From assembly GCF_958298935.1 (NCBI RefSeq), contig NC_084941.1, positions 12,498,001-12,562,000 of the forward strand: a stretch of DNA of 64,000 nucleotides, in the 5' to 3' direction. Shown in pieces: positions 55,972 through 64,000 of the stretch; position 1 is the stretch's first letter; every line of letters starts with the position of its first letter. The notes below the pieces were generated by a model, which worked only from the letters and a program-made list of their open reading frames with translations, was not told where the DNA came from and searched no databases. This DNA comes from Phragmites australis. Taxonomy: Eukaryota > Streptophyta > Magnoliopsida > Poales > Poaceae. The translations under genes were made by a program, and so were the position numbers.

Positions 55972-58180
55972 ATTTTTTTAACAATGGGAAGAACACATAG
56001 AAGTTACAAGATATAGTTTGATATTGCTCTATTTTGTTGATGATTATGTGTACAACTTGGGAACTCCTTCTCTCTTTATATAGGAGGATGACAAATCATT
56101 TTTACATAGATAAACAATATGTGACTAAACTTGCTATCGCTAATGGGTCTTATAGGCCTCATGCCCTATAGACCTAAGTTCACTGGAGCAATAGCCCATT
56201 AGATGGATCTATATTATAACAGTCCTACATTTTTTTTCTCAATTTGTTGTTCCCTTCATTCACAAATAGTTGTTAATTTAATTAGGAATTTGCTTTTGTT
56301 ATCAATAATATCATCTTAGGTTTCAACGTACTTTTTTTTTTCTAAAGAGCCCCTGTTGACAAATATATTGAATTGGAGTTTGGATGGAACAGTGTACTGA
56401 ATTGTGTGTCATTAATTGGAGGTGGGAGAAATGATACATAGAAGAATTGATCACCTTGTTGCAGCATCTTCAATAATATAGTCAACTAATAGCTATAAAA
56501 AAATTTCATATCATCTATAGACAACACAATAAACAATTCCTTCAATGAACTAGCTATAGCAATTTCTCCAAATTTAATATGGGTCAGCATATACTAAGGT
56601 ATTAAAAGCGTGCATATGTTTTTGGATTGCACTATAGACTAACTTACATATTAGTAGCTAGCTTTTCTCTCTCCTCGCATTATCTCTCCTCCAAATAGAT
56701 AAAAAATTGACATGGGCACCATTATAGTTATCTGACATATAATAATTATTGGAGACACCTTATATGTGTTAGGGAGCTTAAATGACATTTATTTGAGTTG
56801 TTTGTATAATGAGGCATAATGGAAAAACCAACAAGTGACACTTTAGGCTGGTGGACGTGGTTCAGATAAAGTGTTCACACTATTGTTGGGGCCAAAATGA
56901 GTTGATATTACAGTGTATGGAGTTTAATTATAATCTTAAGCGATGGAAATGCTGGTACTTCACAATAATTTAAACCATTAAACCAGCAACCAACAATTCC
57001 AACAAAGTCCTAAAAAAATCAATTCCAATGTTTCACATGTGTGTTGTTTTTGTATGCGCTGTTAAAATTGAAATATATTCTTTTATTAAGTTGTATATTG
57101 TTAGCACAGTAAATCAGTAATACAATTTCAGGTGACGGAGTAATAAGAAAATTAAGGCGATTAGAAATTACCAAAACTGTATAATGATATTTCTTTTGGT
57201 CGATAGTGACGCGTTAATTAACCTAAGAAACAAACATCAGTAGTGTGCATTGCAAAAACTGAACGAGTAATTTTTTTTTCAAGGCATTCCGTGGTCACAC
57301 AATAAAAAAATTTCCCTTTGGGCATCAATGGACTTTACAGAATTTGGGCATGGCAAAGCAGAATACTCTATTCGATCAAAAATACATGCATTTTGAACAT
57401 GACACAGTCTCTAATATATACATTTTTCAACTATTTTCTACAATAATATATTTATAAAATTCAATAAATTATAAAAGTATTTTTTAGACAAATCTATACA
57501 TATGATTTTCATGTTTTCAAACTAAGTATTTTAAAAGTTATTAATAGTCAAAGTTTGAAAAGTTTGATATGATCTTATCCAAAGTGTAAGTATTTATGAT
57601 CCTAGGGAGCAGGGATTAAAATTTTACGAATTTTAGTAATTTCGAAGAGGAACAAAATACCTAATTCTGGAATTTTCTTTCATTGATATATGGGGCTCAC
57701 AAAGTAAAGTACGAAAAATGACCAAAAAGTTCAACAAAATTTAGCGAATTCTAATTATTTTGCTGGTGAATGAAAAATTTGTAAAATGAAATTAAAATCC
57801 ATGGTAGGGATATGAATTAAAACTAAGGATCTGTTTGTTTAGGCTTTTGCTTTTGATTTTTCTGAAAAACTGTGTTTTTGGTTTTTTCTGAAAAGCTGAT
57901 TTTGGATTTTAGCTATTAGATTTTACAATAATTTTTTTTTCTCAGTACACTATTTCTTTCTCAGCTTCTAGTCCATTTTCTCATAAGCAGACTTCTGATT
58001 TCTCCAAAAATTAATTTTCAGCAAACCTATTTATTTAAACTTTTAACAAAAACAGAAGCTAAAAACATCATAAAATAAATAGGCCTAACAAGAGTGGAAG
58101 GAGCCCCGCGTTCCCATCTTTCAAGGCACGCAGCCACCACGTTAGAATTATCTTGCCGTTCCTATCCAATCACCCTCAAA
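55175..58180. other. Intergenic region upstream of JAZ gene 2
   Basis: The GC-rich patch 55,200-55,860 holds a 136-codon ORF with no recognisable domain and Pro/Arg/Ser-biased content; I do not call it a gene. 55,980-58,140 is AT-rich with nothing recognised. Confidence 0.45.
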
Positions 58181-58185
58181 TCCAT

Positions 58186-58191
58186 CACGTG
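58186..58191 (+). promoter_or_regulatory. G-box (CACGTG) of JAZ gene 2
   Basis: cacgtg, 77 bases upstream of the TATA box, close to the spacing seen at JAZ gene 1. Confidence 0.62.
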
Positions 58192-58268
58192 TTTTTGGTG
58201 TCAAAAAAAAATATTTGACACGGCGCGCACCACACCACGCGATTCCTTCGTCCCTACCTCGCCGCCTG

Positions 58269-58275
58269 TATAAAA
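58269..58275 (+). promoter_or_regulatory. TATA box of JAZ gene 2
   Basis: tataaaa, 130 bases before the ATG; a strong match, suggesting transcription start near 58,300. Confidence 0.75.
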
Positions 58276-58404
58276 CCAAGCTTCTGAGTCGTCGACCGAT
58301 CCCGGCCAACTCCAAACTTCCGAAGCCATCCGTCAGATTTATTCCAACGCAAAGAGAAAGTAGCTCGCTCGCTCGCTTACTGCACAAGGGAGGGAGGGCC
58401 AAGA

Positions 58405-58890
58405 ATGGCAACGGCGGAGAGCATCAAGGGCCGCGGCCGGTTCGCGGCGGCGTGCGGCGTGCTCAGCCGGTACGTCAAGGCGGCCGAGAGGGCGGCGGCG
58501 ACGGAGGCGCGGCCGCCGGCGGTCCTCCCTCTCATGCCAGGCGCGGACGTGTCCGTGCAAGAAGAGCAGGAGGCGAGGCCGGAGCCGGCGCCGGCCCCGC
58601 AGCTGACCATCCTCTACGGTGGGCTGGTTCTGGTGCTCGACGAGGTCCCGGCCGACAGGGCGGCCGAGCTGCTCCGTCTCGCGGCCGCAGCGCAAGGCGG
58701 GGCCCGGGCCCGGCACGGGCAGGTGGTGCCGGTGGCGGAGGATGACCTGCCGATGGCGAGGAAGGCGTCGTTGCAGCGGTTCATGGAGAAGCGCAAGGGC
58801 CGGGTCGCCGCGCGCGGGGCGCCCTACAGCAGGCCGGACGGCGCCGGCGCCGGCGCGGCGTGCCCTGACCGTCTCACGCTCGCGCTCTGA
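58405..58890 (+). CDS. JAZ jasmonate ZIM-domain repressor, TIFY11-like, single exon (JAZ gene 2)
   Basis: 161-residue nuclear jasmonate repressor, uninterrupted, of the short TIFY11 type found in grasses. Seen: N-terminal [14 protein letters not shown] (12-25); Pro/Ala/Glu-rich spacer; a ZIM domain from QLTILYGG to ELLRLA (66-93), with Leu where TIFY has Phe; degron LPMARK (115-120); Jas motif [12 protein letters not shown] (122-133) followed by six residues then PY, one more than the usual five; and a C-terminal LTLAL that fits the EAR form LxLxL. GC-rich, as usual for such genes. The start is the first ATG after a clear TATA box, and the N-terminus aligns with known JAZ starts. It lies on the opposite strand from JAZ gene 1 and points away from it. 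Likely functional; the changed TIFY core may affect NINJA binding. Confidence 0.94.
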   Translation: MATAESIKGRGRFAAACGVLSRYVKAAERAAATEARPPAVLPLMPGADVSVQEEQEARPEPAPAPQLTILYGGLVLVLDEVPADRAAELLRLAAAAQGGARARHGQVVPVAEDDLPMARKASLQRFMEKRKGRVAARGAPYSRPDGAGAGAACPDRLTLAL

Positions 58891-59070
58891 GTTCTGATTC
58901 ATGTATAGCATAGCGAGAGAAACTTGTGTTTGTTACTATAAATAAATAAATCGAAGCCAGATTATATTATACTGTATTGTTGGTTCCAATTCTGAATGAA
59001 GGTCAAAATTTGTTGCAAATATTTAATTTCTTGCCTGCTCATCATATCAATCCAGTCACTCTCAAATAAG
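58891..59070 (+). other. 3' UTR and downstream of JAZ gene 2
   Basis: aataaataaa at 58,941-58,950 is a possible polyadenylation signal. Nothing else recognised. Confidence 0.4.
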
Positions 59071-59078
59071 ACTACTAC

Positions 59079-59607
59079 TAAAGACGTCCAAATGGACCGT
59101 GCCTACTGAGCCGGCCCGAGGCACGGCACGGTCTGATCACCGACGGGTCGGGCCAGCACAGCACGAGGCCACGGACCGTGCCTGGGCCGAGCGCGCGGCA
59201 CGACAGGCCGGCACGGCACGGTCCGGCCAAATTATTTTCTATTTTTTATATATATTTTTAATTTTGTAGCTATTTTTTATCTATTTTTTATATTTTTATC
59301 TATTTTTTATATTTTTATCTATTTTCTATATATTTTTTATATATATTTTCATTTTCTATATATATTTTTATCTATTTCGGCCCGTCGGGCCGATCGGGCC
59401 GTCGGACCGATCGGGCTGAAATCATGTCCGGGCCGGTCCGGCACGGCATGGTCACCGACGGACCGTGCCGTGGACCGAGGGGAGGCACATGGACCGGCAC
59501 GGCATGATCCGCTACAGTAGATGAGCCGTTCGGACCGTGTCGTAGCCGGACTGTACCGAGCCGGGTCCGTGTCGGGCCGATCTGAATGGCCCATTTGATC
59601 ATGACTG
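59079..59607. mobile_element. 529-bp hAT-type non-autonomous element
   Basis: Eight-base flanks actactac on both sides (59,071-59,078 and 59,608-59,615). The ends taaagacgtccaaatgg and the reverse complement of ccatttgatcatgactg pair imperfectly but share the aaatgg core. The interior is made of GC-rich words such as ggcacggcacgg on both arms around an AT-rich stretch (tattttttatat, 59,232-59,378). Confidence 0.68.
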
Positions 59608-59615
59608 ACTACTAC

Positions 59616-61190
59616 TAGCTGAAAAAAAAAAGCATTTTCACAAGCCAGCGGCGAAGCTTCCTGTCATGTTCGTTTACTTGCGCGCATAATTCCGGACTGG
59701 TTTACCGTTGAAAATACTCTCGCGGCGACCAAGTACAAGTCACAAGTGTGTGCCCCGGAGGCCGGCACGTCGCGTGGCAGACCGACAGCACGCATTCCCT
59801 CTCCCCGGCCAAATTCACATGTGCTGGCGGATCTGGAAAGATTCAGGAATGAAACTGCCGAACTTTCAAAGGGGGCATACGTAGCGGGGGCGACTGAGTC
59901 GCGAGGGCTCTTGCAGAATAAGAGTTTCAGGCTCGCGAGGAGGTGGTGAGTCAAATCCTCTCATTCTCGTTAATTCACTGATCTAGCAGAGCTCTTTCGT
60001 TTGCTCAGTTTTATACTTCCTAAAGAAACCTGTGTGCTCCGGATTACCGCTATTGGGAGTGTACATTTATCTTATTAACGGATCACCACGGTGATTTTAA
60101 ATCTCAAGTGATAAGTTTTGGTGACGTAATTTGAATTTTTTGGATGGAGTGGCTTCAGAGGATTCATCGGGAGTTGTGACGATATTGGAACAATCGATGT
60201 ACGAGTTTAAGATCTGACAACTTGGTCTGAGTGATTCTCGATTGCTCCTAGTTGAGTCTCACATGTTTTTCTTGAAGGTTGATGAGCAAATTGATGATCT
60301 TGCCGAGCATAATATATTGACGCCAGTTTTCCTCTATATATTCGGTGATAATATTTAGGAGGGACTAGAATGAGAGGTTGTTCCTTGGGCAAAAGAAAAA
60401 TCAATTCTTTTTGGTATGACCTTTGAAATTGTACCATCGGTACCTGGAGTTACCAATCCTGATTGAATTCTTAGCTTTTGTCGTGTGAACTCAACTTTTG
60501 ACCGAGACGATTATGACGTGCTTGAAGTTTTCTATCATGATGATATTTTTAGGACCATAAAATCCCTTGAGGGAAATTTCAAATGGCATTATTGTAAATG
60601 GATATCACCGAAACTATCTCCTCAGTCGAGTAGTAGGCTTTTTTATATGCTTTTGTTTGATGATTGCAATAAAACATTGCTAATATTTTACCTATCTAAC
60701 ATGCTATTGCCACTATTTTTTTATCGATGAAATAGAGTTAGCATGAGTAGATACAATCTTGATTTGTAAGCGTGTAGACCACGTTTAAGACTTATTGATC
60801 GTATATTCATTGATATTTGAAAACTCAACTAGATAAATTGTCAGATGAATGACTCTCGAGTAACCACTCGAGACAACCGTAAGAATAAGGAAAAGACTTA
60901 GTGTAAACCTAGAAACAGAACACATTATGAACTTTTGCAAACTTTCATTGACTTGCGTGTTTAACCAGTGTTCGGACATGAGCTCAACAGAAGACACATA
61001 TGGAATCGACTAGAACTTTAGAACCTTTTTTAGCCATTAGGCATGAGATATCTAACAATCTCTTGTGTCGTTATGCCTTATTATGTGTAGTCATCCGTCA
61101 TCAATTTGACATATGCCTCTACCATCTCTTATCCAAAGCAGTCGATGCAAAACCAAATAACCTTTTGCAAAAAACATATACAAAATTTAT
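59616..61190. other. Intergenic or Gypsy-derived sequence, not recognised
   Basis: Several short ORFs (for example 59,746-59,949 and 60,485-60,730) without known motifs. It could contain the 3' LTR of the Gypsy element to the right, but no LTR ends were identified. Confidence 0.4.
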
Positions 61191-61740
61191 AAAAAGTATG
61201 GTATTATTATGTAGCTCTCAACTCTATGGTTGAGGAGAAGATTACTCGTTCTAAGAGTAAAAAAAGGACATATATGTACCATTGAAGATATATGTTGATA
61301 TAGCTCTCGACTATCTACGTGATGACGGAATCGAGTGAAGAATAAAGTCGTAGCATCGAAAGTATGCAATGTAGACCTTGACTCTCTGCTTGATATGATA
61401 ATCAAGGCAGAGATGGTCTCTGTCTCTTCGTTCAATGACTGAATTCGAGTATAGAATGGAACATAAGTATTCACACAATATGGCTTCCGGCTCTCTAAAT
61501 GGTGCAATAACTAGAGACAAAGAGTGAATCAAAAGCATCAAATTGAAATTATATGATGTAGCCCTCGACTCTCTACTCGATGAATGAATCGAGTGGAGAG
61601 TAGAGCATAAGCATAAAGAAATACGCAATGTAGCCCTCGGCTTTTTTGGTCGATATGATAATAAAAGAAGAGCGTAATCATCAACACATTACTCGCGACT
61701 ACATGCTCGAGAGCGCTACCCCCAAGCGCATGGCTGTGAC
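61190..61740. repeat. Degenerate tandem repeats
   Basis: Recurring words gtagccctcgactctctac and gaatcgagtggagagtag at about 61,290-61,340, 61,370-61,390, 61,555-61,605 and 61,630. Units are uneven, roughly 70-190 bp apart. Tandem arrays in the 3' untranslated part are known from Tat-type Gypsy elements. Confidence 0.6.
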
Positions 61741-62034
61741 TATTCTACGGTCATCGAGTAAAATCGAACAAGTAGATAGGTGAGAATTAAAAACCCACTC
61801 CCTCTCATGCTTGTTTTCACAGCAAACCTTGATTTGATGTATCATCATGACTATGCGCTCCTCTCTACATAGATTAGATAGGTCATAATACCGTAGCGAT
61901 GCCTCAACTTTCGCCAGACACGTTGTGTGACCTAGGCGGCCTCATTATCATGCCTATGATATTGGATCTTGATGGCTTTTTGTGTACATTTTGACCCGTT
62001 TCTGCCGTTATAAATAGAGAGAACTTGAGGCCGT

Positions 62035-62679
62035 TTGTTTTTCACCTCATCTTCCTTCTTTCTCCCTATAGGCCTAGTAGAACTCATACAGCTTGAAGCC
62101 ATAGCCTTCACTCCATCGTCGCCTCCTAAGCCCGGTCCAAAACGTGAAGAGATAGGATCTCTCACCCCAAGGTCCCTCGCCATGGTTCCTCCGGGAATCA
62201 TCATTATTTCTTTCGACAAGGAAGAATCGATCGAGAGGCCTAAGAGGAGAAAGAACATAATGTCTGTCAGAGGTCGCTGACCCTTCACTTGCCACCTCCG
62301 GCATCTCCTTGACATCGACGCCACGTAACGATTGACACAAGAGCCAGCGACGCGAGTCATGCAAGAGGGAAATGAAGATGGTGGTGATCTGGATGAAATC
62401 ATCGACCAAGTTGCCGATGAGGTCTTCGGTGATGAAGCCCCTGATCCTACGGTGGTAGAGAGAGTATGGTTGTCTTCTCCGTCGATAACCGCCAGATTGC
62501 CTTCGCATCCTGCAAAGGACCACTCGGTATCATCAGCGCCGATCAAAAGCTATGGTAGGGTCTTTGCCTCGGCCACTCTCCCTGGCCCTTACACTGGCTG
62601 GCGTCCAATCCCTGACATGATCAGCTACTGTTCGAGGGATGAGTATAGACGGTTCCTTGACCCGTTCAAGGGAAAGTAG
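62035..62679 (+). pseudogene. Antisense ORF (aORF) of a Tat-like Gypsy element
   Basis: Two adjoining ORFs on the strand opposite to pol: 62,035-62,280 (with PPGIIIISFDKEESIERPKR) and 62,332-62,679 (with DEIIDQVADEVFGDEAPDP, then PGPYTGWRPIPDMISYCSRD and a stop). The first ends in a stop at 62,278-62,280, so they are not one frame now. The place, between pol and the 3' LTR and antisense, matches the extra ORF reported for Tat-lineage elements such as Grande and RIRE2. Function unknown. Confidence 0.6.
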
Positions 62680-62856
62680 AAATTGCGCTATTTGCAAGAG
62701 CTAGGCGAATGCTTTTTGTTAACTTTGCACTGACCATGCAGGTTAGATGGAAAAGAAAAAGTATGTAATCAAGTAGTTGGTAGAATCAAATGTAATTGAC
62801 TTATCTATAATTTACCTTTTTTAATAATGAAACTTTCGGAGTTGGTTGATATTCTA

Positions 62857-64000
62857 TGAATGCTTGAGTATCTTACCGTTTGGAGTAGATAGTTGTACTG
62901 ATTCTGATCGAGTAACTTCAACTACTATGTAGGGTTCTTTTCCACTTAGATGATAACTTGTGGCGTTAGGCCTGTTTTTGCACCTTTCGCAAGACAAGAT
63001 CCCCAACAATGAGTTTTCTGGGCTGGATTTTCTAACTGTGGTATCTACGCAACGCTTGTTGATACTTAGCTGCTCGAATAGATGCTCGATCACGATAGTC
63101 ATCGAGTAAATTGATGTTATCCGCATGTGATTTCTCTTGCCCCTCCTCCGAGTAACTTTTCACTCGCGGTGATCTGAACTGCAACTTAGTCAAGAGCACT
63201 TTCTCTACTCCATAAACTAAGCAGAACAGAGTTTCACCTGTCTACAAGACTATACCATTAACACGTTCAACTTGACCATTACTTTGTGGATGAGCTACTG
63301 AGGCGAAACACGTTTTGATGCCAAATTCTTCACAGAATGCAGAGAATGTCCTGCTACTGAACTGGCTACCGGTATCCATAATTATTCGATGCGGAATACC
63401 AAATCAAATAGTTATGCTCCTTATAAACTTCTTAGCTGTTTTTGAGGTTATCTTTCCCACGGGTTCAGCCTCAATCTATTTAGTGAACGTGTCGATAGCC
63501 ATGAATAGGAATTTATAACAACCTTGGACCCTTGAGAATGGTCCTAGGATATCCTAGCCCCAAACAATGAAAGACCAAGAATGAGAAATTGCTTATAGAG
63601 CTTGGGCTGGTCTAATGGTCCGCCTTCTGAAAAATTTGCAGCTCTCGCACTTTTTGACCAACTTGGAAGCATCCTAGAGGACAGTCAACTAATAGAATCC
63701 TTGGCGGAAAGCTTTTTTGACCAAGGTGCTACAAGACACATGATTACCACACATGCCTCCATGGATATCGAGTAATATTTTATTGCCCTCTTCCTGCATA
63801 TGCACTTTATCAAGATTTTGTTACTCCCCTTTCGGTAGAGCTTGTCATTTACCAAAGCGTAGAGCTTTGACTTATAAGCAATTTTCTCTGCATATGCATC
63901 ATCATCAGGGATGTCTCGACCTTCGAGATAGGCTTGGTACGGAGTCATCCAAGTCAGTTCGTGTGCGAGTAGTACAGCATCTGCGTCTGCAGGTTCTGCC
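62857..64000 (-). pseudogene. Gypsy pol, RNase H end through integrase, decayed
   Basis: Reads right to left from beyond the window. DWMTPYQAYLEGRDIPDDD-type linker (63,948-63,890), then the integrase zinc region with HGGMCGNH and CESCKFF (63,770-63,630). The integrase core has KFLFMAIDTFTKWIEAEPVG, FGIPHRIIMDTGSQF and VAHPQSNGQVERVNG (63,520-63,240), so the D, D and E positions are present. The C-terminal part has YRDRASIRAAKYQQALRRYH, GDLVLRKVQKQA and PYIVVEVTRSESVQLST, with the stop near 62,857. Several stops and at least two frameshifts. Gypsy type is shown by the order and motifs; Tat lineage is inferred from these and the antisense ORF. Confidence 0.87.

Larger units (their letters stand above)
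61741..64000 (-). mobile_element. Gypsy (Tat-like) LTR retrotransposon, 3' half
   Basis: Contains the decayed pol end and the antisense ORF. It continues past the right edge of the window. The left limit and 3' LTR are unresolved, so the start is an estimate. Confidence 0.65.

Noticed and set aside
58339..58911. 190-codon minus-strand ORF opposite JAZ gene 2, and the plus-strand 176-codon ORF at 58,215-58,745
   Set aside because: Shadows caused by the very high GC content of the JAZ coding sequence; only the 58,405-58,890 frame contains TIFY and Jas motifs.
1..64000. tRNA, rRNA or organelle-derived insertions
   Set aside because: I looked for cloverleaf-like or conserved rRNA and plastid words and saw none; only tRNA-complementary primer-binding sites are present.

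Overview
This is grass (Poaceae) nuclear DNA; a panicoid cereal or forage grass is a guess. The evidence is two GC-rich TIFY/JAZ genes of monocot type lying in transposon-dense, AT-rich intergenic sequence made of CACTA (En/Spm) elements, Copia and Gypsy LTR retrotransposons, hAT-like elements and MITEs. Nothing prokaryotic is present. About 1 kb of the 64 kb is convincing host protein-coding sequence.

Layout. (1) 1-12,426: nested members of one CACTA family. Element A (+ strand, left end outside the window) carries the end of a TNP2 transposase and a decayed Transposase_24/Ulp1 second gene, and ends at 6,499. It sits in a 5' fragment of a second copy (D, 6,503-6,943), which itself interrupts element B (- strand, 5' end at 12,426). 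The long intron of B holds a single captured exon of a PRP19-like WD40 gene. (2) 12,953-about 32,204: element C of the same family (- strand), with the most complete TNP2 and second-gene remnants, internal 5' duplications, and a 6.3-kb gag-only Copia element (25,549-31,820) inserted in its leader. (3) 33.7-42.1 kb: two MITE-like elements, then the 5' half of a Sirevirus-like Copia whose LTR is interrupted by a 1.3-kb solo LTR. (4) 42.1-48.6 kb: two 0.58-kb direct repeats bracketing a JAZ last-exon pseudogene, a deletion derivative of the CACTA family, and another short duplicated unit. (5) 48.7-58.9 kb: JAZ gene 1 (- strand, three exons) and JAZ gene 2 (+ strand, single exon), divergently arranged about 8.8 kb apart, with a 3-kb solo LTR, probably inside a hAT-like element, between them. 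(6) 59.1-64 kb: a 529-bp hAT-type element with 8-bp target duplications, then the decayed 3' half of a Tat-lineage-like Gypsy element (- strand) with an antisense ORF and a tandem-repeat tract.

How it works together. The two JAZ genes are the functional host content. JAZ proteins repress MYC-type transcription factors until jasmonoyl-isoleucine drives their COI1-dependent destruction. Both genes have a G-box (CACGTG) at nearly the same distance upstream of a TATA element, which fits feedback induction by MYC2. A third, truncated JAZ copy shows that this cluster has duplicated locally. The CACTA copies share hairpin-forming subterminal repeats, and no single copy here is intact: A, B and C carry different, partly complementary deletions, so any mobility would have depended on an autonomous relative elsewhere.
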